NCBI RefSeq assembly: GCF_027172205.1 | Contig: NC_070607.1 | Span: 71,734,831 to 71,798,830 of the forward strand | DNA length: 64,000 bases | From: Podarcis raffonei | Taxonomy: Eukaryota > Chordata > Lepidosauria > Squamata > Lacertidae | Reading direction: 5' to 3' | Part shown: positions 23,361 to 35,720 of the stretch, piece after piece | Position numbering within the stretch: the stretch's first letter is position 1 | Layout of the letters: the number at the start of each line of letters is the position of its first letter | Made by a program: the position numbers and the translations under genes | Notes under the pieces: generated by a model | Told to the model about the DNA's origin: nothing | Seen by the model: only the letters and a program-made list of their open reading frames with translations | Database searches by the model: none

Positions 23361-23584
23361 CAGGGCTGGCCAGAGATAGTTTGCTGCCTGAGGTAAAGGA
23401 CGAGATGGCCCCCTTATTTCCATGTATGGAATTGACAATTGAACATTGGCTTGTTTAAGAAGTGTAGGACAGATCACACAGCCTACACATCTCTGCCTCC
23501 AACGTGTCACTGTCACCCCCTGTCCCACAGAATCTGCTGCCTGAAGTGGCCACCTCACTCTCCCTAATGATGGAGCTGGTCCTG
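23361..23584. mobile_element. hAT-like MITE (CAGGGC... family) in the presumed receptor 3' UTR
   Basis: Begins CAGGGCTGGCC and ends GAGCTGGTCCTG, imperfect inverted termini. It carries internal 'tgctgcctgagg' and 'gctgcctgaagtggc' motifs shared with copies at 43975 and 57717. Target duplication not resolved. It lies between the stop codon and the first AATAAA. Confidence 0.6.
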
Positions 23585-23667
23585 TTATCTTTTAGAAATG
23601 TGCACTTCTCTTGAAGCGCCAGATGTTTGCTTGGATGCGTTGGACTGTAACCTCCTGGATTTCAGAG

Positions 23668-23673
23668 AATAAA
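23668..23673 (+). terminator. Candidate poly(A) signal for the receptor mRNA (AATAAA)
   Basis: A canonical AATAAA lies about 390 bases after the receptor stop codon, giving a plausible short 3' UTR. A second AATAAA at 24699-24704 would give a UTR of about 1.4 kb. Transcript evidence is needed to choose. Confidence 0.5.
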
Positions 23674-24698
23674 TGCAGCATGGATTTATGGGCATGAATT
23701 ATAATGCAGAGTGCAGAAGCATGCTGCTCTCTCAAAAATTGTTCTAACCAGGTTCCTGTTTACATAAATAAGCAGAGGAAAAGGGATGGAACAGAGCCTT
23801 TAAAAAACCCAACAGAACGCAGAAATCTACAGAGCAGAATATTTCTTCTCTGTACAAACTTGGAAAATGGCCCTTTGTAGATCCAAGTCCAAGGAAAACA
23901 ACAATACAATTACCAAAAATGGCCCTTGGGTGCAGTTATTGCTTGTTGTATTATCACAAATGTGGTTATGGTATTTCAGCATGCAACATATAAAATTCAC
24001 TCAAACTCTAAATGTGCACATTCTACAAAAACCAGGGACACTGTACTCTTAAAAATGGAGCACTGCTGGCACAGACTTAAGATACCATCCTTTATTCTGG
24101 GTTAATTAAACCAAAAACAACTATCTTCTTTATGGTTTTGAACTCAGAATCACTATTGGAAATTAGCATGGTCATATTTAAACAGGCATTGAAAGAATGG
24201 GAAGCTGGCACTTCTTGATAAAGCAAAGTTGCCAGACCACCAACTTGGAAGGTTTTGCAAGCAATGTGCCACTTGTGTTCAGCTGTATAGAAGAATAAGG
24301 TTTCAATTACCCTGATCATATGCTGAAGTATTTATTAAAGTGGATTGGGGGCAGCTTATCTGTTTTACATGGTTCCTGTTACAAAAAAACCAACATGTTG
24401 ATGTTGAAAAGATGGGAAGTTGTAATACGTGACAGTGATGTAATATTAAGGAGACGATTAAGTGATAGATAGAACAACTGTTTTGTTGATAGACCTTTCA
24501 TCCGGCATTCACAAGGCCTGGTGGATGTTTACAAAGGCTCTCACTCTGTGTAATCCTCTGTTATGACTTCTTTTCCTATTTGGCTGCTTTAAAAGAACTG
24601 CAGTATTTGTTGTATGAGGCTATCTTGATAACATACACCATTCTGAATGTACTCATTAATGATGAATTTCCCTTGGTTAAATAGAATGCTACAAAAAG

Positions 24699-24704
24699 AA
24701 TAAA
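24699..24704 (+). terminator. Alternative distal poly(A) signal (AATAAA)
   Basis: Second canonical hexamer downstream of the receptor, in AT-rich sequence. No transposon tail is obvious here, so it may be a distal cleavage signal of the same gene. Confidence 0.3.
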
Positions 24705-24765
24705 TATTGTTTGCACAATCATTTTAAAAGCATTGCCTCAATGAAAAGATGCACAGAGTTCATTT

Positions 24766-24880
24766 AGGGCAGGGATGGAGAACCTGTAGTCACCCAGATG
24801 TTGTTGGGCTCAACTCCTATTAGCCCCAGCCAGCATGTCCAATGGTCAAGGAGGGCCACAGGTTCCCAGTCCAGTCTCTG
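24766..24880. mobile_element. hAT-like palindromic MITE
   Basis: 'cagggatggagaacctgtag', 'ccagatgttgttgggctc', 'gccccagccagcatgtccaa' and the reverse end 'gggccacaggttccca'. Confidence 0.8.
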
Positions 24881-25285
24881 ATTTTTAGCAGCACTTGAAT
24901 AGTCAGCCCTGAAAGGGATAGCTTCAGGAAAAGCAGCTTTGTTCCAGCTAAGTTGGAAACACACTGGGCAAAAGCAATATCTTGTTATCTGAGCTACCTG
25001 GATTCTGTAAGTTTTGAAGTAGCATTGTGGTTTGTGCTGGTTATAGACTTAGGTATCATTATATTAGTAAAATAATAATATTAATACTAATAATAATAAT
25101 TCCAAAATCATAGATTTCCAGTGATCTGACAAGCAACAGAAATGGATTCTTCAACTATCGCCTTAAACTTCCCTTAAACTTGGTTTGCAGCGGTCCGGAA
25201 AGAGAATTAGATGCATACAGATGTACCAAAAACAAGTGTCACTATGCATGTTTCTTTGCAAGGTTCAGTTCAATTTCCTCTTGTA

Positions 25286-25515
25286 CAGTGGTACCTCTGG
25301 TTACAAACTTAATTCATTCTGGAGGTTTGTTCTTAAGCTGAAACCATTCTTAACATGAGGCGCGCTTTCACTAATGGGGCCTCCTGCTGCTGCCGCGGCA
25401 CCGCCGCGTGACTTCCGCTTGCATCCCAGGACAAAATTCGCAACTAGGGGTATCTACTTCCGGGTTAGCGGAGCTCGTTACCTGAAGCATTCGTAAGGAG
25501 GACGAGGTTCCACTG
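25286..25515. mobile_element. Tigger-like MITE, complete, TA target site
   Basis: CAGTGGTACCTCTGGTTAC at the left, ..GAGGTTCCACTG at the right, TA on both flanks. CpG-rich middle (ccgcggcaccgccgcg). Confidence 0.87.
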
Positions 25516-26479
25516 TATTTGGAAAGCAACTAACAGCAATTAGAAAACTGGTTCACTCACTTGTCTTTTCCCTCCTACATACTTCAAGATTTTTTTTTAG
25601 CACAGCTTGTATGGGGAGGAGTGGTGGCTTTCTGATATCACTGGTTCTAGCCAATCAGGGCTGTGCAAAGATGGCTTTTGTTGCAAACTTGCAGAACTGG
25701 TTGTTGTCCCATATCATTTTCTCATTTAAATCAGAGCTACCATTTCTTCAGAAAATGGTAAGTTTTTGTTTTTTAAAAAACAAGCAAACCTGGAATTAGT
25801 AAACCTGTATTGAACGGGGTGGGGCGGGAAAATAGTATGCCATTGTTGTTCTTGCTGCTGCTGCTAATCTATTACCTTCCCATTACCTTTGCAGCACCAT
25901 GTCAATGCTGCCAAAAGCTTGCCTGAATGAGCAGCGCTGAGCCAACAATAAATTGCCCTGTGTCAAGTGGTCAGATCGATATATTCAGTCTGCTATCCAG
26001 GTGCAACTACGGGTAAGCAGCTTCCAAAGACCTCAACTGCTCCATTTAAACTGGCCTGGAAGCCTCCCAAATAGGAAACTCTTTCAACTAGAAGACTGTT
26101 AGTCCTTCAAATAGAGGCCTGTCCTCTTGTAAAGCAGGAGGCCAACCTAGTTTTGGGTCTGATGTATGTTGGAAGCCTTTTGAGTTTGTTAAATGAGCCT
26201 TGCAAATCTCTGCTTAGAAGTGACATTATTTTGGATGGTCTTCATCTAATGTAATGCGGATGAAATAGTGACATGATGCCATTTTTATTTAAGCATCTTT
26301 CCACGTTGTTCCATTTTGGATTCATAGGCGTATTCTACATAATACCCTGCAGTGTATTGTGGTTTGGCAAGTAGCCAGACGAGAATACCTCCATTCCCTT
26401 CTAATTCTACGAGTCCATGGAAAAAGGGAGGGGAATCTACACAGATCTAGAAAGAGCTTTTTATTCATTTGTTGGAAAC

Positions 26480-26610
26480 ATCATCATCATCATCCGCATC
26501 TGGCTGGGTTTCCCACTTTGGGTGGCTTATAGCATATATAAAAATACAACAAACATCAAACATTAAAAAAACAGAATATGCTATACAGGCAACAAACAAA
26601 CCAATAAACC
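26480..26610 (-). mobile_element. CR1/L2-type LINE 3' UTR fragment
   Basis: 'catctggctgggtttccc' followed by 'aacatcaaacattaaa', matching the 3' UTR side of the LINE at 11068. The A/C-rich stretch to about 26770 is probably more of it. Confidence 0.6.
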
Positions 26611-26770
26611 AATAGAAACCAATAATAACAATAAGAACAGTTTACAGTTATACCCAATTTAAAATAACCGCCAACCCCAACTAAACATTTAACCGACCCC
26701 AACCCGACAAAAACAAGAGGAACCAAAGTTAGAACTGTTTAAAACATTGTAAAACATTTTAGCCAGTTGC

Positions 26771-28576
26771 CCCAACCCAAGACTTGGTCCAGCAATTGGA
26801 TTGCCTTCCTGCATTTTGTTTCTGCCAAAAAAATCTAGGAACAGAATACAATCAAGGAGAGAGCATACAAGCCATGAGTGACAGATTGCAGTGGGTGAAA
26901 TAGAAGTTTTCAGCCTAACACAATAAATCGATTAGTTATAGGAGAGGGAGGTTCTTGCTTAACAATAAATACTTGAAGTATTCTTCTTGATTTGCTTGTA
27001 CAAAGCTTATACGGTGGTTAGACTATGTCCGGCCTTCATTGAGCAATTGTTCTGATTTGTTTAGAGGGTAGTTTATACTATAATCAGCATTCTTCTCAAT
27101 TTGCTTGTGGGATATTTACACATCTTTCCATTAATCATTTGTTCGTTCCATACTTTCCAATGCATTTCCTTGTTGCTTTCCAAACTGCAAAAAAAAGGGG
27201 GGATTTGTTGTGCTAAGGTGACACTGCACTTTATCCACTTTAATCGCACAAAGCTAAAGTTCCGGTATGCACTGAAATCCTTCCCACAAAATACTGGCAG
27301 TCTGGAAACAGCCTTGGTACCAATGGAGAAATAGAGATCAATGTCTAAGAGAGCAAGACCTCACCTCCCCAGTCCAGATTCAGGGAGCAGAGCAGGTGGC
27401 AATACCTGGGCCAGGAGGACAGGATCACTCCTGCCTACAGTTATTTCTGCAGACAGCTGGCTCAATAGCTGTAGGAATCCACATCTGTGGGAAGGGTGCC
27501 TCAAAGGAGGGGTTGCGCTTTGCCAGGACATCTAGAGTTCCTTATATATCGAACTGATAAAACAAAGGTGTAGTAATTTGTACAGAACAGACAGTATTTA
27601 CTAAAATCTCAATAATACCCTTTAGACTAATAATAATATTAATACCAAAACCAAAAATGTGGCAGGCTTCTGGGTTCTCCATAATTCTCAGTTGGGCAAG
27701 TTGCTACACAAAGCAGAGGGTGAGTGGGACACAGAAAAATGGGGGGTGGGATACAAAATATGGGCAGCTGTAGCCTTGAGGTCGGCTTGTAAGTCTCAGA
27801 CTTGTATGCTGACTAAGTCTTTCCTAGGTGCTGCAGACTCTGGGATAAACAATTTTCTAGAGGAGCCATTGAAAACAACATGGAACATTGCCAAATTGCA
27901 ATACAAAAACCAAACTCCACAAAAATGATGCTTCATGGTTCTAACTGAAAGATGCTGTATTCCCTTCTTTGGGCTTTTCTAAAATTGCATGTGACACAAT
28001 TCCTAAATATGGGGTTGTTAATTCCATGCACTGACGCCAATCTCAAGATAGAAGATAGTCCATGAGGCCAACTGGATTTTGGCTACTGGTGTAATTCCTG
28101 CTTGTGTCTTCTGGCTCTCTCTGCTTGGGGTTACAAGTCTGGGTCATGTAGATAAACATACTGCAAGTTTCTTTCCACTCTGTGTATTTGAAGCATGGCC
28201 AAAAGCAAACTAAGCATATGCCAAACTTGTGTAAAATTAGAATAAAAGGGTGATATCCAATAAATGAATTTCCCCTTCTTCTTTTCCCCTGGGGCTCTCA
28301 AAGCACCTACTGGAGGGTCCCCAAAACCTCTGTGGCATAAGCAGAAGTGAAAAATCCATTGTGCCCATTATGTCTGCTCTACTGGCAGATGGGCACCTCT
28401 GATTTTCACCCACTGTGTTTTATTTCTTTAAGTTTACATCTGGCTTGCCTGAATTTCTAAGAGATCTCTAGGTGGTCAGCTCTAACTGGTGGAACGGAAC
28501 GTTACCTGCTGGAAGAGTTTCAAAGGAAATACAACACCTGAATTCTCCCTCACCTTTCAGCAGAAAAGGAACACCA
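26771..28576. other. Intergenic stretch, nothing recognised
   Basis: AT-rich with short frames only (at most 89 codons, 27659-27928 +), none with a domain. Confidence 0.55.
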
Positions 28577-28815
28577 GAGTCTGAAATATGAGAGTGTGTG
28601 CATATTTGGGCCTTTATTCAGGACATGCAAATATTTGGTTTTGTCCATGGAAAAGTCTGATAGGTATGACTTTGAAAGCTGTTGTGCAAAGGTCATAACA
28701 GCCACAAACATTATGAGAATTAATTTGCTTTCTATTTTGCAGGCTAGTGATCTGTTTTTTTATATACTTTCATTTAAAACACTGCTAGAACATGAGGAAT
28801 CTAATGAGTTGATGA
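28577..28815 (+). repeat. Unidentified old repeat, copy A
   Basis: Shares an ordered series of blocks with 31615-31840: 'ctgaaatatga', 'aggacatg' plus 'aaatatttgg', 'ggtatgac/ggcatgac', 'ttttgcagg' and 'tttcatttaaaacactg'. Same orientation, about 3 kb apart. No known family recognised. Confidence 0.65.
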
Positions 28816-29486
28816 GCTGGAATATGTCAATGAAATGCATTGTGTTTAGATTGATATAATATGCAAACACTGCCTGAGGTGTTATTTTGTTGGTGTGATG
28901 CTGGAGTTTTTTTTGGAAGGAAGGAGCTATATTTTCATTCTGTGGCATGTCAAAAAGAGGACATTGAATCAATATCCATAGTGCAAAAGCATTTTTTGTG
29001 TGCTATGTACTTATACGGAAGGCAATTGGAAATGTTCTGCAATGCTGGCATTTTTCAGTTGCTGGAGGGATGTACCTGCTTTTGGAGAAAATGCCTGCTC
29101 TGTTTGTCAACAATCTCAATACTTGCAACACGGTTCACCAACCATTTTGGACCAATTCTGAGAGAGTTCCGTGGGTGCCAGTCACAAAATGGCTGCCATA
29201 GGGCCATAGTAACACAACATGAGAGTGAGATCCATGAAACACAAAGAGATTTACACCTGAAGGAGGCGTGTATACCATTGTACTGTAAGGAGACAGTGAA
29301 TTCTTATTGAATGTCTTTTAGTGTATGTACTGCAGAATACATGCCTAAGCTTCTTTGCAGAGTTTTCCCATTTGCCTTTTGGGGGCAAGGGTGGATTATT
29401 TAACACCCACCCACACCTATAGTGTAGTAGTATTGGGCTGGCCCTGACAGGCATTCAGTTAGAATTTGACTTATAAATGAAATTCA

Positions 29487-29728
29487 CAGTGGTACCTCGG
29501 GTTAAGTACTTAATTCGTTCTGGAGGTCCGTTCTTAACCTGAAACTGTTCTTAACCTGAAGCACCACTTTAGCTAATGGGGCCTCCTGCTGCTGCCGCGC
29601 CGCTGGAGTACGATTTCTGTTCTCATCCTGAAACAAAGTTCTTAACCCGAGGTACTATTTCTGGGTTAGCAGAGTCTGTAACCTGAAGTGTCCGTAACCT
29701 GAGGCGTATGTAACCCGAGCTACCACTG
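29487..29728. mobile_element. Tigger-like MITE, near complete
   Basis: CAGTGGTACCTCGGGTTAAG ... CGAGCTACCACTG, followed by TA; the left flank reads CA, one change from TA. Very similar in sequence to 6010. Confidence 0.87.
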
Positions 29729-30769
29729 TATTAATGGAGTGTATAGTTACTATTGTATTCCAGTGGCATATGAAGAGAGGAAGAGGAGGCAGGGCCTGCA
29801 CAAATTTGAGAACGAACATAAAAGGAAACAACAGACCACACTGAAATACGGTAAATAGAAGTTCAAAGTACTGCGCGAAAAAGTGGCCTTGGGAGTTGGG
29901 TGGCAAAGAAATAATAGTAAAGAACCAAAACCAGTAATTCAGTCAGCAGTCCAACAGAGGGACTCTCCACTCTCTTTTCTGCGTCATTATTTTCACTCTT
30001 CAACCAAGAAGAGTGGCTCACAAAGAACATGGTTTCAGTGAATATAATATGAAATTAACCCACAGAAATATGTTCTCACTTGTGTGGGAAGAGGAAGAAA
30101 TGGAGAGGGAGGAGGTATACTGGCTGTTCCAAAATAGGCCATGACATAATGTCAGCCTTTAAAAATGCTTTGCAAAGAGGGGACCAGTTCTAATAGCACA
30201 CAACTCAACCAACCCCCTCATTTGTTATGGAATTCTGTTAGCAGGTCTGCCTTACTGATTCAGGGGTATGCAATTATTTCAACATGGAGGAACAGTTTGG
30301 ATATTTTTGCCACCACATCCAACTAATTTTGCTACCATGAGGCAACCCCCCCTGCCCAGGACATCTTGCAAGGCTTCCTGCATCCAAAATATGCTCCTCT
30401 GAACATGTACAGTGTGCCTTCCACCACCCTTAGTGTTGCAACATTAGTACACTCCGTTTTTCCTCTCCTCCCCATTACCTCGCTGGTACACTCAGACACA
30501 CATGCGTACATATACCCGCTCTCTTTCACAAGGGTCCCCTCCCTGCTGTCCTCCTCGGCAGGCAAATAAATACCCTTCTGTCCAGAAAATTCATGGTGAT
30601 CTTAACTTTTCTGCAAGTACTGTACACTAGTACTGAAGAATAACATTAATTTGATGCTTGATGAAAAAGTGTTTCATATTTTCTTTTACTCACAAAAGTG
30701 AAAGAAAAGGTAAAATGCCAAGATATTTGTATGCAGTTTGACTCATATATAAACACAATTCGATAGACA
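29729..30769. other. Intergenic stretch, nothing recognised
   Basis: No supported gene, RNA or repeat family. Confidence 0.5.
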
Positions 30770-30778
30770 AAAACAGGT

Positions 30779-31026
30779 GAAAAGGTAAAGGTACCCCTGA
30801 CCATTAGGTCCAGTCGCAGACGACTCTGGGGTTGCAGTGCTTTATTTTTATCTCGCTTTATTGGCCCAGGGAGCTTCCGGGTCATGTGGCCAGCATGACT
30901 AAGCCGCTTCTGGCGAACCAGAGCAGAGCACGGAAACGCCATTTACCTTCCCGCTGGAGCGGTACCGATTTATCTACTTGCACTTTGATGTGCTTTCAAA
31001 CTGCTAGGTTGGCAGGAGCTGGGACC
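30779..31026 (-). mobile_element. Sauria-type SINE, minus strand, head missing
   Basis: Minus-strand match to the body and tail of the copy at 32293 ('gccagaagcggcttagtcat', 'gacccggaagct', 'ggtacctttacctttt'), with the tRNA-like head absent. Flanked by direct AAAACAGGT copies (30770-30778, 31027-31035), showing that the 5' truncation happened on insertion. Confidence 0.9.
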
Positions 31027-31614
31027 AAAACAGGTACAGATAGATAAAACAGGTGGCACATCTTTTTTTGCCAGCGCTGCCCAAATGCTCTCCATCTAGA
31101 TTTGGGCCTGAAACACCAAGGAGAAACGTGGGTGTGTGGAGGGTAAGTTGTAAGGAAGCACAATTTGTGTCATTGTACAAAATAATTGCAAATCGTTACT
31201 GGGCATACCTGTTAAGCTATCAGCATTAGTTTCCAGTTTTCTGGCTTTGTGGGGCTTGAGCCAGTATGAGAAAGCCTTAACTTTGGCCTTAAAACAGCAG
31301 GGGTTTTTTTTTAAACAAACAAAACGAAAACAAAACAAAAGATTTTAAATAAGGCTTTACCTATTTCCAAATATAGGGCTTATAGGATAACTGAAATTTT
31401 CTAGAGGAACCTTTGGAAGCATGGATCCATATCAAAGTACAGTAAAGAAATAAAGATTTGGCTGAAGGTCGGGCATTGAACCAAGTTCCTGAAATACCGC
31501 CCCCCCCGCCCCCGGAAACAGAGCAGCTCTTTCCTGCGTGGCACAATGGGGTACTTTATTGCTTAAGCATAGATGCATTGAAAGAGTACCAAATTTGCGT
31601 GTTCTGTTTTTCCT

Positions 31615-31840
31615 ATTTCAGAAACTTTTGAAGAGCTTCTGAAATATGAAAAGCAGCACACCCAAATGTGGACCTTAATCCAGGACATGTAAATATTTGG
31701 GTTTGCTTGCAGAGGGGACTGGTAGGCATGACCATTAAAATAACGAAAACATGCTCTTTTTCCATAATGAATTTGTACTGTGTTTTGCAGGTTAAGTATG
31801 CTCTTCCAACCTTTCATTTAAAACACTGTTGAAACTTAAA
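31615..31840 (+). repeat. Unidentified old repeat, copy B
   Basis: Partner of 28577-28815 with collinear blocks (see that entry). Sequence beyond the blocks is diverged. Confidence 0.65.
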
Positions 31841-32292
31841 GGGATATTATAAGCTATAATTGACTGATATTACCGATCATTATTAGCAGGACTGCTTTAA
31901 TGTAAAGCACTGAGTATTGGGGAAAAAGAAGAAGTAAAGAATGTACTTTGAATGTGTTTTGAAGACACAGTGCGTAAGCAGCCTCAGAATGGAGCAAAAT
32001 ACACAACATCATTCCGGGGTTTGTGAAATATGAGCCCCAACAAGGAAGTCATAAATTAGTTTTGTGCAATGGTACCATCTAGTGTCCATATGAAGCATTA
32101 CTTCTTCAGTTAGACTCCAACTGTTACACTACAGTTCTAATTATATTAGGGCAGCCTTCTCTTCCTCCTCCTCCTCCTTGAAGTACAAAAATTTGAATAT
32201 GTACCTGCAGAAGTGGCTGGTGCAGTGGGGTAGTGACACATGCCCACGCTCCTGATTGAGGCATTGCTGCTGTTTACCAAGGTGGGGGCAGG

Positions 32293-32640
32293 GACGCGGG
32301 TGGCGCTGTGGTCTAAACCACTGAGCCTAGGGCTTGCTGATCAGAAGTTTGCGGTTCGAATCCCCATGACAGGGTGAGCTTCCATTACTCGGTCCCTGCT
32401 CCTGCCAACCTAGCAGTACGAAAGCATGCAGTGCAAGTAGATAAATAGGTACCGCTCCGGCGGGAAGGTAAATGGTGTTTCCGTGTGCTGCTCTGGTTCG
32501 CCAGAAGCAGCTTAGTCATGCTGGCCACATGACCCGGAAGCTGTACATCGGCTCCCTCAGCCAGTAAAGTGAGATGAGTGCTGCAACCCCAGAGTTGTCT
32601 GCGACTAGACCTAACGGGCAGGGGTCCCTTTACCTTTACC
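32293..32640 (+). mobile_element. Sauria SINE, full length, with target duplication
   Basis: Begins 'gacgcgggtggcgctgtgg', with an A box (tggtctaaaccactgagcc) and B box (ggttcgaatcc), a long body, and the BovB-type 3' end finishing in repeated 'ctttacc'. Flanked by near-identical 18-base copies starting TACCAAGGTGGGG (32275-32292, 32641-32658). tRNA-derived, copied by LINE machinery; a marker of squamates. Confidence 0.95.
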
Positions 32641-32959
32641 TACCAAGGTGGGGACAGAGTACGGCAGTGGCAAGATCACAGCTGCTCAGATGCAACGCCA
32701 GAGCCAACCCAGTGCTCCCACTGATGTGTCCATTCAGCTCTGAACTCGCTACCAAAATCAAGAGGGAATGCAAATTCTACAGCTCTGATCAGATTACTTG
32801 CTACACGTTGCAGTAAAGAGGCTCCTTCCAAACCTGCAAGGGATGGGGCTTGTCTGATGTCCCGTGAAAATGTATTCTACAGTTGTGAGACCACCATTGG
32901 AAATGTCCTCATCCAAGTGCTTGTCAGTCTAACTTTCATTCTAGGAAGCCACCATAGCA

Positions 32960-33420
32960 GGGCTTCAAGGCAGATATTAAGGTATGGGCAAGATGGAACA
33001 GAAGACTGTGGTCCTTTAGGTAACCCAGATCCAAGCCATTTAGGGTTTTAAAAGTCCTAACCAGCATTTTCAATGGGGCCCAGATATGCACTGGCAGTCA
33101 TTACAGCTGGTACAATAAAGGTGTAATATACTCTGACTGCCTGGCTCCAACCAATAGTCAGGCGGCGGCATTTTGAAGCAATTTTAAAGACAGGTCCACA
33201 TAGAGCACATTACAATAGCCTAGTCTGGATGCCACTAGTGAATTGATAACTAAGCCAAGGTCTGCTCTCTCTGGATAGGGATGCAGTCTGCATAGCACCT
33301 GGTTTGTTTGGCCACCCCAGACACTTCCCACATTGCAGAGGCACAAGCCAAGACCAGCTGGAACGCAAACCAAGGTTTGAAGAGACAAGCCATGGTGTGG
33401 ACATCTTGGCCATGAGTCCT
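32960..33420 (-). mobile_element. LINE-associated 3'-region repeat of reptile type
   Basis: Contains 'ccagccatttaggg'-like (ccaagccatttagggtttt), 'cctggctccaaccaatagtc', 'acatagagcacattacaata' and 'cctagtctggatgccac', the ordered motifs of a long, abundant reptile repeat tied to CR1/L2-type LINEs. Orientation is judged from similar repeats and is uncertain. Confidence 0.6.
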
Positions 33421-33910
33421 GGAAGACCTGCTCCCTGCCTTACAGATCTTTTTCCACACGGCCTGGGAGGGCAGAGCCCTGATTGACGCCAGCTGCAAAT
33501 GTTGAGGATGCTGAGGAAGCCAGAGGCCACCTTGGCTATGTCTTAGTGTAGTTGTGGAACAGGACTTATTGCTGCTATACGACGATGAAGGCACCCACTG
33601 CCCATGATCAAGGACACCCATGAAGCTGGCTGTTTGTGTAATGTTGCTGATTTAAACGTTCTGTTTCCCAAAGTTAAAACTCTCAGGATGCCCGTTATTT
33701 GCCCAAAAACAAGATGATGTCACACTTTTGCACATAACCTCAACTCTGACCTTCTTGTGTTGACAGGTGGTTGTACATTGGGCAATATATCTGCTCAAGT
33801 TAGACAGCTGGTATCTACATTGGTATTTGCGCTTGCTGCTGAGATCCCTTGTGGTGAATCTGAATAACTGTAGGTTTTGTTTTTGCACCTAAGAAGAAAT
33901 TAGAAATATA

Positions 33911-34077
33911 GGAACACCGGAAGTTTCCTTATGCTGAATCAGACCATTGGTCCATCTAGCTCTGTATTGTCTACACCAAGGTTTCCCAAACTTGGATCTC
34001 CAGCTGTAGGGCTGCCAGAGGTTGTAGTCCAAGCATGGGATCAGGGCACAGATTCTCCATCCCTGGCATATTGGTAA
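33911..34077 (-). mobile_element. SINE tail interrupted by a hAT-like MITE
   Basis: SINE tail on the minus strand ('atgctgaatcagaccattgg', 'tccatctagctctgtattg') stops at 'tctacac' (33976) and a MITE starts there ('caaggtttcccaaacttgg', 'ggttgtagtccaagcatgg', ends near 'ccatccctgg'). The junction equals that at 51327. Confidence 0.7.
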
Positions 34078-34534
34078 GGAAGTTGAGTCTGGCTTCCTGT
34101 TCCACATTCTCACATCAAAACAGCCACATGTTTCTCACTGCACATATGATGACATATGCTTCCTCTCTTGCTACATGAATACTATCGCCATGCATGAAAA
34201 ATATCATGTGGTATGTATGAGGAAACCATCATGTGAGCCAGGAGAATGAATGTGTGTGGCAAGAACATCTGGAAATATGCTGACCACGCAATCAGAGGTA
34301 ATTGGTTCAATTGGTTTAAGACTCTTAAATAGTCTTAAACTTCCTGGAGGTGCATGGGCTTCTGTTGGATCTCTTTCATACTATATAATCATCCAGACAA
34401 TGTTAAGCACAAACTTTGTAATAAAAACTGTATCTCCAGAACCTGGGACAAGTTCAACGTGATACTATTAGTATATAAAGCCAGAAGAAGCCGGGAACAG
34501 TTTACCTGTGAGATTGAAAGTTTTAAATATGCAA

Positions 34535-34690
34535 GAACACAAGAAGCAGCTACTGGATCAGGCCAATCTAGTTTAGTATCCTGTTCTCACAGATGCCTGT
34601 CGGAAACCCGCAAGCAGGACCCAAGCATAAGAGCATTCTCTTCTCCTGCAGTTTCCAGCAAGTGGCAAAATGAATTCACAGAGTGCTTAG
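34535..34690 (-). mobile_element. SINE (3' part), minus strand
   Basis: 'gcaagaacacaagaagcagc', 'ctggatcaggccaatctagt', 'atcctgttctcacagatgcc' and 'gcaagcaggacc' match the tail region of a SINE family seen on the plus strand at 36640. Confidence 0.75.
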
Positions 34691-35718
34691 TTCCATGTCA
34701 AATTTCTCCCTTGCCTAGACTAAACAATGTGCAGATCCACGCTTATTACATCAAAAGAACACAGGCCATCAGGCTACATTAAATTCCAAGGCACTGGGTG
34801 TTATTCAACCAAAATAAAGAATTTAAAGTTCTGTTGGTTTCAGTAGAAGTGATGCAGACATGTGCTTATGACTGCCAAGTTAACTTTGTGGCTGGGTTGT
34901 TTCTTTTGGTAATCTTCAGGGTAGTTTCACATCATCTCACTGCACATGACTTTATGGGAGTGGTTTGTGTCTCTGTTGCAATGTTATTCAAATAGTCACT
35001 TGTGGTCAGCCCTCTTTATTTGCAAAGGTCAGAGCTGTGCTATGTTTGTACCTGGCTCATCTCCATTCCCAGAGTTCCTTGGTAAAATGAACAATGGCTG
35101 GATTCTTAAAGTCTAATACACCACCCAATTTTAAAATAAATATACTAAATTAGAAATGCGCAATCCTACTCAGTGACATACTGGATAGTTTGGAAGCTAT
35201 TGCCAAGAAAATAATGAACAATTAAAAGCAAATCCCCAAATTCCTTAAATATCCATTGTATAGGCAATAGTTGCAGTTATTTGCAGCAACACATGGAAGT
35301 AAAATATTCGTTAAAATGCTCTGTATTGTTGACATGAAGGAAGCAGCAATGACAAAACTAAACCAATCCTCTTAGCCCCCTGCAAAATAATTCAGTGTGT
35401 TGAAAAATGTCAGCACCAAGTTGCATTTATTGTTCCACAAAGCGGCACAACAAATAATTTTGCATCCGCAAGAAATATAACTTTTCATTGTCCTACTGCA
35501 GAGGCCAGAAACAGGTCCTGTTACTTTTCTCCTTGCATCAGCGTTATTATTTCTTCGGCTAAAGCTTCAGCATTCCTAAAGCCTTCCACTTTTCATGTCT
35601 CCTCTGGCATGTTCCTGTGTCCCTCAAGCCCTATCTATGGCTGAGTGTTTCTTAGTACCGTAAATTAACTATCTTGCTGTTATGTTGTACAATGGATGGA
35701 TTAATTTAGCTAGTTATA
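34691..35718. other. Intergenic stretch, nothing recognised
   Basis: AT-rich; no supported gene or repeat. Confidence 0.55.
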
Positions 35719-35720
35719 TA

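Noticed and set aside
28861-29310. 149-codon frame as a gene
   Set aside because: No recognisable domain, irregular Cys-rich composition, no start context or conserved partner; AT-rich chance frame is more likely.
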